From positions 1 to 64,000 of the forward strand of contig NZ_CABVPN010000032.1 of the NCBI RefSeq assembly GCF_902499115.1: a DNA stretch of 64,000 nucleotides. Reading direction: 5' to 3'. A program made the position numbers and the translations under genes. Shown here in pieces: positions 55,139 through 63,021 of this stretch (position 1 is its first letter; every line of letters begins with the position of its first letter). This DNA comes from Burkholderia diffusa. Lineage in GTDB: Bacteria; Pseudomonadota; Gammaproteobacteria; Burkholderiales; Burkholderiaceae. The notes under the pieces are model-generated. The model was not told the origin of the DNA. It saw nothing but the letters and a program-made list of their open reading frames with translations, and did no database searches.

Positions 55139-56236
55139 ATGAACGTCACCGAATACTACACGCGCGAATTGACCACGCGCGGCTATCAGTCCGATCCCGC
55201 CCAGCGCGCGGCCGTCGATCGCCTGCAGCGCTGTTTCGACGAGTGGGTCGAATACAAGTCGCGCCGCTCGAACGCGTTCAAGAAGCTCATCATTCATCCG
55301 GACCTGCCGCGCGGCGTCTACATGTGGGGCGGCGTCGGCCGCGGCAAGAGCTTCCTGATGGACAGCTTCTACGCGGTGGTGCCCGTGCAGCGCAAGACGC
55401 GCCTGCACTTCCACGAATTCATGCGTGAGGTACACCGCGAACTCGAGGAACTGAAAGGACAGGCCGATCCGCTCGACGAGCTCGCGCGACGCATCGCCAA
55501 GCGCTACCGACTGATCTGCTTCGACGAATTCCATGTGTCGGACATCGCGGACGCGATGATCCTGTACCGGCTGCTCGATCGCCTGTTCAACAACGGCGTG
55601 CAGTTCGTGATGACGTCCAACTACGATCCCGACGATCTGTATCCCGACGGCCTGCATCGCGACCGCATGCTGCCGGCGATCGCGCTGATCAAGCAAAAGC
55701 TCGACGTGCTGAACGTCGATGCGGGCGTCGACTATCGCCAGCGCACGCTCGCGCAGGTGCAGATGTACCACACGCCGCTCGGCGCGGACGCCGATCGCGA
55801 ACTGCGTCATGCATTCGGGAAGCTCGCCGCGGTGCCGGACGAAAGCCCGATCCTGCATATCGAGAAGCGCGAGCTGAAGGCGCTGCGCAAGGCCGACGGG
55901 GTCGTCTGGTTCGATTTCGCGACGCTGTGCGGCGGCCCGCGTTCGCAGAACGATTATCTCGAGCTTGCCAGCCGCTTCCATGCGATCGTGCTGTCGGAAG
56001 TGCCGCAGATGTCGCCGCGAATGGCGTCCGAGGCGCGGCGCTTCACCTGGCTCATCGACGTGCTGTACGACCACAAGGTCAAGCTGCTGATGTCCGCCGC
56101 GGTGCCGGCGGAGCAGTTGTACGTCGAAGGACCGATGGCGAACGAATTCGCGCGCACGGTATCGCGGATCGTCGAGATGCAGTCGAAGGAGTACCTCGAA
56201 ACGCCGCGCCGTATCGTCGATACTTCGCTGACCTGA
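55139..56236 (+). CDS. zapE: Cell division ATPase ZapE (AFG1 family)
   Basis: A 365-residue AAA-type ATPase. Walker A WGGVGRGKSFLMD (residues 63-75), Walker B LICFDEFHVSDIADAM (about 125-140), sensor VMTSNYDPDDLYPDGLHRDRMLP and the AFG1-typical VWFDFATLCGGPRSQNDY segment are complete. ZapE acts on the Z ring in E. coli. No strong ribosome-binding site precedes the ATG at 55139; an in-frame ATG at 55085 exists but lies before the hairpin. Confidence 0.93.
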   Translation: MNVTEYYTRELTTRGYQSDPAQRAAVDRLQRCFDEWVEYKSRRSNAFKKLIIHPDLPRGVYMWGGVGRGKSFLMDSFYAVVPVQRKTRLHFHEFMREVHRELEELKGQADPLDELARRIAKRYRLICFDEFHVSDIADAMILYRLLDRLFNNGVQFVMTSNYDPDDLYPDGLHRDRMLPAIALIKQKLDVLNVDAGVDYRQRTLAQVQMYHTPLGADADRELRHAFGKLAAVPDESPILHIEKRELKALRKADGVVWFDFATLCGGPRSQNDYLELASRFHAIVLSEVPQMSPRMASEARRFTWLIDVLYDHKVKLLMSAAVPAEQLYVEGPMANEFARTVSRIVEMQSKEYLETPRRIVDTSLT

Positions 56237-56379
56237 TCGCGGTTTTCGACAAGCGACGGAGTTCAAACGTCAATTCCGGTCAAATTCCCGCAATCTCGGG
56301 GTATTTTCGGACTTGTCTTATGTTCAGGGTTGAGGGCAGTCGATATCGTGTGTCATGGTTCCTAAGGCTGGAGATGTCC

Positions 56380-56790
56380 ATGACACCGTATCGCGATCTG
56401 ACCGACCATGAGTGGCGCTGCGTCGTGCCGCTTCTGCCCGAAATGCAGCCGCGCACCGAGTTGCGCGGCCGTCCGTTGGCCAACACGCGCGCCGTCCTGA
56501 ACGGCGTACTCTGGGTGATTTACAGTGGCGCGACCTGGTCCGCGATGCCGCGTCGCTACCCTTCGTACCAGACATGCCATCGCCGCTTCAAGGTCTGGCA
56601 CGAGACCGGCACGTTGATGCAGGTGATGCGCGAGCTGTACGGCGACGCCGGCGTGAATCTGTGCAAGGAACTGTCCACGCGCATGCGCAAGCACGCGCAG
56701 TCGAAGGCGGCGGAGGTGCGCAGTGCTGCGGCGCCTGCGTATCGTGCCCCCGGTAGCTATGCACCGGACGCGCTGAAGCATGCGGCGTGA
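56380..56790 (+). CDS. Orphan IS5-type transposase N-terminal domain protein (DUF4096), second copy
   Basis: A 136-residue paralog of the protein at 28863: YRDLTDHEWRCVVPLLPEM, RGRPLANTRAVLNGVLWVIYSGATWSAMPRRYPSYQTCHRRFKVW. The DDE domain is missing and the tail (residues 95-136) is Arg/Ala-rich and basic. No inverted repeats or target duplication were found nearby. Start 56380 is chosen since GGAG lies 6 bp upstream; the ATG at 56374 abuts the site. Its ordinary base composition suggests long residence in the genome. Confidence 0.75.
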   Translation: MTPYRDLTDHEWRCVVPLLPEMQPRTELRGRPLANTRAVLNGVLWVIYSGATWSAMPRRYPSYQTCHRRFKVWHETGTLMQVMRELYGDAGVNLCKELSTRMRKHAQSKAAEVRSAAAPAYRAPGSYAPDALKHAA

Positions 56791-56826
56791 TGTCGATCGA
56801 TTTCATTCACGCTGATATCAAAACAA

Positions 56827-56862
56827 AATCGGCCTGCGACGTCGTCGTCAGGCCGATTTTTC
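56827..56862. terminator. Bidirectional terminator between the DUF4096 and DUF2147 genes
   Basis: AAATCGGCCTG (56827-56837) pairs with CAGGCCGATTT (56850-56860), with T or A runs on both outer sides. It serves two convergent genes. Confidence 0.88.
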
Positions 56863-56892
56863 ATTGCGTTGCGCGTATCGATGCGCTTCGCG

Positions 56893-57354
56893 TTATTGCG
56901 CGCGGACCCAGGTCTGCGATCGGCCGAGCAGCGACACGCCGATGTAGCCGCGCACGACGAGCTTCTGGCCGCCGTCTTCCAGCGACATCTTGCACTTGTA
57001 GACCTTGCCGTTTTCCGGGTCGAGGATATTGCCGCCGTCCCAGTGGTCGCCGTCCTTCTTCATCGCCTTGATGATCGTCATGCCCTTGATGAGCTGATCC
57101 TTGCGCTCGTCCGTGCATGCGGTGCAGCGGCGATCGGGCGTGTCGTTGGCGCCGAGGCCCTTGACGACCTTGCCCGACAGCGAGCCTTCGCCGTCATCGG
57201 CGATCTGCACGAGCGCCTTCGGTTGATGCGTGTTGTCGTCGATCGTCTGCCACATGCCGACGGGGTTGTCGGCTTGGGCGAACGCAGGTGCGGCGCAAGC
57301 GAGCAGCGCGCTTGCGATTGCCAGAGTGCGCAACGGGCGGGTCAGTTGAATCAT
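56893..57354 (-). CDS. Exported DUF2147 family protein
   Basis: A 153-residue protein. The signal peptide (RTLAIASALLACAAPAFA) cleaves before QAD. The mature part has the DUF2147 pattern: NPVGMWQTIDDNTHQPKALVQI, RRCTACTDERKDQLIKGMTIIKAMK, WDGGNILDPENGKVYKCKMSLEDGGQKLVVRGYIGVSLLGRSQTW. Two or three cysteines lie in a CTAC motif. The family is periplasmic and uncharacterised. Start 57354 is chosen for GAGGAAGACG upstream. Confidence 0.88.
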   Translation of the reverse strand: MIQLTRPLRTLAIASALLACAAPAFAQADNPVGMWQTIDDNTHQPKALVQIADDGEGSLSGKVVKGLGANDTPDRRCTACTDERKDQLIKGMTIIKAMKKDGDHWDGGNILDPENGKVYKCKMSLEDGGQKLVVRGYIGVSLLGRSQTWVRAQ

Positions 57355-57482
57355 CGTCTTCCTCCTTGTGTCATTTCGTATTCGATGCGCCCGCACGACC
57401 GTCTGCATGGGGCGGTGGCATGTTGCGAGCTTCGCCAGAATACGTGAAACCGCGCGCTGCGTTTGATAGAGGGGGTTCTAAT

Positions 57483-57513
57483 CCAAACAGCCTGTGAGAA
57501 GCAGGCTGTTTGG
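57483..57513 (-). terminator. Hairpin at the end of the TpsB-like gene
   Basis: A 12-bp stem CCAAACAGCCTG/CAGGCTGTTTGG with 7-nt loop lies 8 bp past the stop of the TpsB-like gene. The minus-strand tail (ATTAGAAC) is not T-rich, so the terminator call is moderate. Confidence 0.55.
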
Positions 57514-57520
57514 TGACCGA

Positions 57521-59206
57521 TCAGTTGAGCTGATACGAGAACGCGGCATTCACGCGCGGGCTGCGCGACGCGCTTTCAACCGGCGCATCGCCCACCGGCT
57601 TCGCGATATTCAGGTCGAGACTGTAGTAACGGCTGTCCGTAAACCGCACGCCGATACCGACCGACGACAGGCGGCTCGGCGACGGCGTGCCGGTATGCAG
57701 ATACACGCGCGCCATGTCGTACGCGATGTATGGCGTGACGGATTTCATATACGTCCAGCCCGGCGTGAAGCCGCGGTTGACCTCCAGCGACATTCCCCAG
57801 CCCGAGTCGCCCGACGTTTCGCCGGGCTGGTAGCCCAGCGCATAGCGCGTCGAACCGAACGAGATCTGTTCCGACGTCGGCAGCGAGTCGGGGCTGTACT
57901 GGCCGGTCAGCGAGACCGACGTGCCGATCTTGAACGGCCATTCGTTGGTCTGCGTGAAGGTTGCGCCGGTGCGGACGAACGTCAGCGAGATCGGGCTATC
58001 CACCGATGTCGTGTTCGAGCCGATCGTGATGTCCTGCGATTTCGACGCGCCGAGAATGTTGAAACCCTTCGCGACGTTGACGCTCAGCTTCTGTACCTGC
58101 TTGGCCGACACGCTCGTGTAGTCGAGCTGCATTTGCAGCACGCGGACCTGCGAGCGCGTGTCGATGCTGTTGCCGGAAATCTTGTTCTGGTAACGGTCCT
58201 CGTTGTGCGACGCATAGCCCGACACGGTGCCGAGCAGGCTGCGCTGGTTGTTCAGCAGCAACGGATAGGATGCCGAAAGACCGAGCTTCTCGTTCTTGAC
58301 GGTGCGCTCGACGGTCGACGGCAGCCCCGGATTGTCGGTCGGCTTGCCGCGATACGTGCTGGCGTCGAGGCGTGTGACCAGGCCGCTGCTGCCGACCGGC
58401 ACCGCGCCGCTGAATGCGACGTAGGTTTGCTTGTCGCGTCCGGGCGGCACCAGCGCGGAAATGCTCAATTGCTCGCCAAACGACGTGAGGCCGTTCTCCG
58501 TCGCGGTGATGAGGCCCTGCACGCCCGGGTGATTGAAATCGATGCCGGTGCTGATGTTGAATGCCTTGCGGTCGACGGCCAGTTCGAGCGTCGTTGCGCC
58601 GTCGGTCGTCTGCGGCGGCGGAACATTGGCCTTCACCGTCACGCCGGGCAGCAGGCCGAACGTATTCACGTAGCGTTCGAACGTCGCGCGGCGCAGCGGG
58701 CGATCGGCCGTGATGTGCGCGGCGATCGCGCGGATCTTCGATTCCATCGCGCCGGGCTTGCCGGTGACCTTGACGTCCGACACATAGCCTTCGACCACTG
58801 TGACGCGCACGACACCGTTCTCGAACGTCTGCGCGGGAATGAACGCGAACGACAGTGCATAGCCGCGATCCTGGTACAGCTTGGTCACGCCGTTCGCGGT
58901 TTCGATCAGCTCGCCGATCGTGATGTCCTTGCCGACGAGGGGCGTGAAGCGACGCGAGATTTCGTCGAACGGCACCGACTTGACGCCTTCGACCTGGAAC
59001 GTCGTCGGCGTCAGGTGCCGCGACAGCAGCTCCTGCAGTTGCGGTGCCTGCGGCGCGACCTGCACGGTGACGCTCGGGCCTTTCTGCGGTGCGTTGATCT
59101 GGGGGAGCGAATCGAGCGGGTTACCTGCCGCGCGCGTTTGTGCATGTGCCGTGCCTGCCGCCGCGATGGCGAGCAGCATCATCCATCTGTCGAGTCTGGA
59201 TTTCAT
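57521..59206 (-). CDS. TpsB-like (ShlB/FhaC/HecB family) outer-membrane transporter
   Basis: A 561-residue protein. Signal peptide MKSRLDRWMMLLAIAAAGTAHA, then a POTRA_2 domain (about 68-145; FQVEGVKSVPFDEISRRFTPLVGKDITIGELI) and a beta-barrel (about 205-561) with ShlB-type strands. Family members export large TpsA proteins or, in some cases, other substrates across the outer membrane. No TpsA with a haemagglutinin-type N-terminal domain is adjacent; the two upstream genes of the operon encode repeat lipoproteins. The gene follows the nearer lipoprotein gene by 144 bp on the minus strand. Confidence 0.88.
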   Translation of the reverse strand: MKSRLDRWMMLLAIAAAGTAHAQTRAAGNPLDSLPQINAPQKGPSVTVQVAPQAPQLQELLSRHLTPTTFQVEGVKSVPFDEISRRFTPLVGKDITIGELIETANGVTKLYQDRGYALSFAFIPAQTFENGVVRVTVVEGYVSDVKVTGKPGAMESKIRAIAAHITADRPLRRATFERYVNTFGLLPGVTVKANVPPPQTTDGATTLELAVDRKAFNISTGIDFNHPGVQGLITATENGLTSFGEQLSISALVPPGRDKQTYVAFSGAVPVGSSGLVTRLDASTYRGKPTDNPGLPSTVERTVKNEKLGLSASYPLLLNNQRSLLGTVSGYASHNEDRYQNKISGNSIDTRSQVRVLQMQLDYTSVSAKQVQKLSVNVAKGFNILGASKSQDITIGSNTTSVDSPISLTFVRTGATFTQTNEWPFKIGTSVSLTGQYSPDSLPTSEQISFGSTRYALGYQPGETSGDSGWGMSLEVNRGFTPGWTYMKSVTPYIAYDMARVYLHTGTPSPSRLSSVGIGVRFTDSRYYSLDLNIAKPVGDAPVESASRSPRVNAAFSYQLN

Positions 59207-59350
59207 TGTTCTTCCTCGTAGGCCTTGCTTTTCGTCTTCTTTCTAATGCAGGCGCGCGACACCAGGGTGTCGCGCGCCGCGTGCCGCATTGCCGGTTGTG
59301 TTTGTACGGTCGCGCCTTTTGTTCCGGCTGCAAAGGCGCGAACGTCCTCC

Positions 59351-60700
59351 TTATTTGCCAACGCTACCCAGCGTGCCCAGCAACCCCGTTACCGGCGCGA
59401 GGAGCCCCGTCGAGCTGCCCGACGATGTCGTCCCCGTCACGCCGCCGACGAGCGACGTGACCGGTGCGAGCGGACTCGACGAAGCCCCGGACCCCGCTGC
59501 ACCGCCGACTGCCCCGGTGACAGTATTCAGCAAACCGGTGACAGGCGCGAGAGGGTTTGCACCGCCTGCGCCACCCGTTGCGCCGCCGAGCGTGCCCGTC
59601 ACCGTCGACACGAGACCGGTGATCGGCGCGAGCGGGTTGCTGCCCGAGCCACCCGTTGCGCCACCGAGTGCGCCGGTGAGCGAACCGAGCGGCGTCGAAC
59701 CGAGTCCGGACAGCAGGCCGCCGAGCGGGTTCGTCGAGCTGGAGCCCGACGACGAGCCGTTTTGTACGGTAGCCGTCGAGCCGCCGACGAGGCTCGTGAT
59801 CAGGCCGGGGATCGGCGCCGCGCCGTTCGGCCCGTTCGGATTCACGAGCCCGCCTGCGTTGGTTACGGTGTTGCCGACCGCGGTGACGAGCTGGCCGACG
59901 TCGCCGACGAGCGGCTGATTCGACGTGCTGCCGACCTGCTTGCCCGCCGAGCTGATTGCGCCGCCGATCTGGCCCAGCAGGCCCGACACCGGTTGTCCGA
60001 GACCCGTGGTCGTGCCGACTTGCTGCGTGACCTGACCCGCGGTGATCACCAGCGGCGTGATTGCCGAACTGAGCGGCTGCGTCACTTGCTGCACGGCGCC
60101 CGACGACAGCGTCGAGCCGATCGTCGTGCCCGCGGCCGACAGCCCGTTGGCGACCGTGTCGAGCACGGTGCCGACCGGCGTCGTGACAGGGGCGAGCGGC
60201 GCGAGCTGACCCGTGCCGAGTGCCTTGACCGTCGAGCTCAGCCCGGACACGGTGTTGCTCGTCGCGCCGACGACATTCCCGAGGCCGGCGACCGTCGTGC
60301 CGACGGGATCCTTGATCGAGCCGGTCTGTCCGAGCCCGTTGCTCAACGCATCGGCAGCCGCGTTGATGATCGTGCCGGTGCTCGAGACGGTGCTGCCGAC
60401 GCCCTTCGTCACGCCGTCGCCGAGGCCCGGCACGCTGATGTTGCCGATCGTGCTGCCGAGATCGGTTGCGGTCTGGCCGATCGTGCTGACAGCACCCTTG
60501 GTGCCGGTGGACGAGCCACTGGTGCCGCTCGTGCCGCTGGTACCGCTCGTGCCGCTGGAACTGCCGCCGTTGTTGCTGCTCGGCGGCGCGCTGACGCTGT
60601 TGCCGCCGCAGGCAGCCAGCAGGCACGCTGCAGCGAAGGCGGTGAGGGGCGCGCGCCACTGGCGCAGGACGGCCGTCGTGATGGAACGTTGCTGGGACAT
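59351..60700 (-). CDS. Repeat-rich putative lipoprotein 2 (collagen-like annotation type)
   Basis: A 449-residue protein with lipobox ACLLAACGG (Cys31), a Ser/Gly/Thr linker (GTSGTSGTSGTSG), then a Val/Thr/Gly/Ala-rich body of imperfect repeats around LAPVTGLLNTVTGAVGG. A central block (VLDTVANGLSAAGTTIGSTLSSGAVQQVTQ) matches the same region of the protein at 60741, so the two are tandem duplicates. Charged residues are nearly absent. Surface display is possible but not shown. It lies 40 bp after its paralog and upstream of the TpsB-like gene. Confidence 0.85.
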   Translation of the reverse strand: MSQQRSITTAVLRQWRAPLTAFAAACLLAACGGNSVSAPPSSNNGGSSSGTSGTSGTSGTSGSSTGTKGAVSTIGQTATDLGSTIGNISVPGLGDGVTKGVGSTVSSTGTIINAAADALSNGLGQTGSIKDPVGTTVAGLGNVVGATSNTVSGLSSTVKALGTGQLAPLAPVTTPVGTVLDTVANGLSAAGTTIGSTLSSGAVQQVTQPLSSAITPLVITAGQVTQQVGTTTGLGQPVSGLLGQIGGAISSAGKQVGSTSNQPLVGDVGQLVTAVGNTVTNAGGLVNPNGPNGAAPIPGLITSLVGGSTATVQNGSSSGSSSTNPLGGLLSGLGSTPLGSLTGALGGATGGSGSNPLAPITGLVSTVTGTLGGATGGAGGANPLAPVTGLLNTVTGAVGGAAGSGASSSPLAPVTSLVGGVTGTTSSGSSTGLLAPVTGLLGTLGSVGK

Positions 60701-60740
60701 GATGGACTCCTCGCTGTCTTGTCGATGAATGGATGTTCGA

Positions 60741-62351
60741 TTACTTGCCGTGCGTGCCGCCGAGCAGGCCGCCGATCAGCGACGTGACAGGCGCGAGCAG
60801 ATTCGAGCCCGAGCCCGAATTCGTGACGCCGCCCGTGGTGCCGCTCAGTGCCGGTACGCCGACCGTGCTGGTGACGGAGGACACCGCGCCCGTCACGGGG
60901 GCGAGCGGGTTGCCGCCGCCTGCGCCGCCCGTTGCGCTGCCGAGCGCGCCGGTGACCGTGGAGACCAGGCCCGTGACCGGGGCGAGCGGACCGCTGCTGC
61001 CACCGGCTACGCCGCCGAGTGCGCCCGTGACCGTGGAGAGCAGGCCGGTGACCGGAGCGAGCGGGCCGCCGCTGGTGCCGCCCGCTGCACCGCCGAGTGC
61101 GCCGGTGACGGTCGAGAGGAGGCCAGTAACCGGAGCGAGCGGGCCGCCGCTGGTGCCGCCCGCTGCACCGCCGAGTGCGCCCGTGACCGTGGAGAGAAGG
61201 CCGGTGACCGGGGCGAGCGGTCCGCCGCTGGTGCCGCCCGTTGCGCCGCCGAGCGTACCGGTGACCGTCGTGAGGAGGCCCGTGAGCGGCGCGAGCGGGT
61301 TGGTTGCGCCGCCGGTGCCGCCCGTGAGCAGGCCGCCGACGGTCTTCACGGTATTGCCGGCCGACGAGACGGTGTTGCCGAGGCCGGTCGTGACGGGGTT
61401 GCCGCCCGTCGATGCGATCAGCGCGCCGCCCTGGTTCAGGCCGTTGCCGATCGTGCCGAGCAGCATGTTGAGCGGGGCGCCGAGGCCGGTGGCCGTCCCG
61501 ATCGTCTGCGTCGTCTGACCGACCATCGTCGTGATCGGCGTGATCGCCGAGCTGACCGTCTGCGTGACCTGCTGGATCGGACCGGTCGACAACACGTTGG
61601 ACAGCGTGGTGCCGCCGTTCGATACGGCGTTGCCGACCTGCGTCACGAGGCCGCCGACTGCGCCGGTGACGGGAGCGAGCGGCGACAGCGGGCCGCTGCC
61701 GAGGCTCGTGACCAGGTTGCCGGTCTGCGTGACCGCGCCACCGAGCTGGCTCACCACGCCGCCGGTGCTGGCGACCGTGACGCCGACCGGGTCCTTCGTC
61801 GCGCCGAGCTGGCCGAGGCCGTTGCCGAGGCCATTTCCGAGCGCAGTCACCGCACCGCCGACGTTCTGCACGATGCCGCCTGCAGCCTGCGTCGTGGCCG
61901 GGTTGACGCCGGGCAGCGACTGGCTGCCGATCACGGAGCCGAGGCCGGATACGGTGCCGCCGAGATTCGTGACGAGATTGCCGCTGCTTGCGAGGACGGT
62001 TCCCACCGCGTTTGACGACACACCGGAGGTGCCGCTCGTGCCGCTGCTTGTTCCACTCGTGGTGCCGCTGGTGCTGCCGCTCGTCGAGCCGCTCGTGCTA
62101 CCGCTGGTCGAGCCGCTGGTGCTCCCCGACGTGCTGCCGCTCGTTGAACCGGACGTGCCGCCCGAGGTACCGCCCGAGGTGCCGCCGCCCGATGTGGAGA
62201 TCGAATCACCACCGCCGGAGCTGGAGCCACCGCTGAGCCCCTTGCTGATGGAACCGGAACCGCCGCACGCGGAGAGGGAAAGCATGGCTGCCACGGTGGC
62301 CGCGATCATAGTCGTCCGGAGCGTGCCATGAGGGATAACCTGAATGTCCAT
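60741..62351 (-). CDS. Repeat-rich putative lipoprotein 1 with 26-residue tandem repeats
   Basis: A 536-residue protein. Lipobox LSLSACGG (Cys29), a Gly/Ser/Thr linker (about 57-110) of GTSG then GSTS tetrads, a Val/Thr/Gly body and five 26-residue repeats (353-482; LAPVTGLLSTVTGALGG plus a Gly-rich end). The linker is not a true Gly-X-Y collagen pattern. ATG 62351 has GAGG upstream. A consensus-quality sigma-54 promoter is 42 bp ahead. First gene of the operon with its paralog and the TpsB-like gene; likely a surface or adhesive protein (inference). Confidence 0.86.
   Translation of the reverse strand: MDIQVIPHGTLRTTMIAATVAAMLSLSACGGSGSISKGLSGGSSSGGGDSISTSGGGTSGGTSGGTSGSTSGSTSGSTSGSTSGSTSGSTSGSTSGTTSGTSSGTSGTSGVSSNAVGTVLASSGNLVTNLGGTVSGLGSVIGSQSLPGVNPATTQAAGGIVQNVGGAVTALGNGLGNGLGQLGATKDPVGVTVASTGGVVSQLGGAVTQTGNLVTSLGSGPLSPLAPVTGAVGGLVTQVGNAVSNGGTTLSNVLSTGPIQQVTQTVSSAITPITTMVGQTTQTIGTATGLGAPLNMLLGTIGNGLNQGGALIASTGGNPVTTGLGNTVSSAGNTVKTVGGLLTGGTGGATNPLAPLTGLLTTVTGTLGGATGGTSGGPLAPVTGLLSTVTGALGGAAGGTSGGPLAPVTGLLSTVTGALGGAAGGTSGGPLAPVTGLLSTVTGALGGVAGGSSGPLAPVTGLVSTVTGALGSATGGAGGGNPLAPVTGAVSSVTSTVGVPALSGTTGGVTNSGSGSNLLAPVTSLIGGLLGGTHGK
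60906..61295 (-). repeat. 78-bp tandem repeat array inside lipoprotein 1
   Basis: Five units of 75-81 bp encode 26, 26, 26, 25 and 27 residues, each opening with LAPVTG or LAPLTG. Units 2 and 3 encode identical peptides. Such arrays commonly vary in copy number between strains. Confidence 0.9.
62022..62183 (-). repeat. 12-bp coding repeats (GSTS linker) in lipoprotein 1
   Basis: Imperfect 12-bp units encode consecutive GSTS tetrads flanked by GTSG units, forming a flexible linker after the lipidated cysteine. Codons are varied, which limits but does not exclude slippage. Confidence 0.8.
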
Positions 62352-62403
62352 TTCGTCCTCGCATTGAAGCTGATGTTGTGTTGAGTGATGCGAGGATTAC
62401 TCT

Positions 62404-62418
62404 GCAACTGTCGTGCCA
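62404..62418 (-). promoter_or_regulatory. Sigma-54 (-24/-12) promoter of the repeat-lipoprotein operon
   Basis: On the minus strand TGGCACG-ACAG-TTGC matches the -24/-12 consensus completely, GG and GC being 10 bp apart. Expected start is near 62393, giving a 42-nt leader before the ATG at 62351. Confidence 0.78.
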
Positions 62419-62547
62419 TTTCGACGGTCGGCGAGTCGACGATTGGTTTCAAACGAGCCAATTCCTTGTTGGAAAAAGGATTTAGGCAAAATGAAAGATT
62501 GTTGAATCTGTTTAAGAACGGTCGAATGGGAACGGTTTCGTCCGTTT

Positions 62548-62592
62548 CGTAACGTAACGTCACAACATTGGCGTTACGCGTGCGGCGTAACG
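62548..62592. promoter_or_regulatory. CGTAAC/GTTACG repeat cluster, candidate enhancer site
   Basis: GTAACGTAAC (62549-62558) is followed by the perfect 8-bp inverted repeat CGTTACGC-N5-GCGTAACG (62572-62592). The cluster lies about 155-200 bp upstream of the predicted sigma-54 start. The same hexamers occur upstream of the promoter at 25655. Confidence 0.55.
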
Positions 62593-62912
62593 TGAGGGGC
62601 GTGGAGGGCTGGCGGGCGGTCTGATTGTTTTACTGGTGGACTAGGTGTGCACATCTAACCTATCGTAAATCCTATGTGTAAATCGTACCGAAACGCCGTA
62701 CAAATACGTCGTGCTCCCGGAAAGTTTTTTCGACCCGGTCTTAAAAGAGGTTGGAAGTTAAATAGGAACGGATATAGAATCCGGAGCAGATGTAAGCAAA
62801 TGTACAGTTCGGTACACGACGTTCGAGGAGGGTCGCTATCGCGAATGTTAACTTGCATCAAATGTTGATACACACCCTCCGGGGTGACATATAAAGAAGG
62901 CGCACCCGGTTG

Positions 62913-62935
62913 TCGTTACACGCGTGATGTGACGA
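62913..62935. promoter_or_regulatory. Inverted repeat upstream of flp
   Basis: TCGTTACA-N7-TGTGACGA is a dyad with one mismatch, about 90 bp before the flp ATG. It contains one GTTAC unit like those in the two enhancer-like clusters. Confidence 0.4.
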
Positions 62936-63021
62936 ACGGCGCGGGGCAAGGGCCGGATATGCGGGGATGTAGAACGTATAAAAGGCCAAAAAACGTACAT
63001 TCAGGCACGAGGAATTAAAAA

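Larger units (their letters stand above)
62352..63021. other. Long A/T-richer divergent region between repeat lipoproteins and flp
   Basis: A 670-bp gap with clearly lower G+C than the rest of the window, particularly 62400-62530 and 62640-62880. It contains the sigma-54-type promoter and repeat cluster for the lipoprotein operon and, near flp, a dyad. Two open frames of 60-70 codons on opposite strands (around 62655-62873) have no ribosome-binding site or family resemblance. It is probably a large regulatory region. Confidence 0.55.

Noticed and set aside
60729..62331. Plus-strand frames of 260-430 codons opposite the repeat lipoproteins
   Set aside because: Repetitive Pro/Val or Arg/Asp products that mirror the repeats; the minus-strand frames have lipoboxes, ribosome-binding sites and a promoter.
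62655..62873. Small open frames in the A/T-rich gap before flp
   Set aside because: Opposite-strand overlaps without ribosome-binding sites; more likely regulatory DNA.
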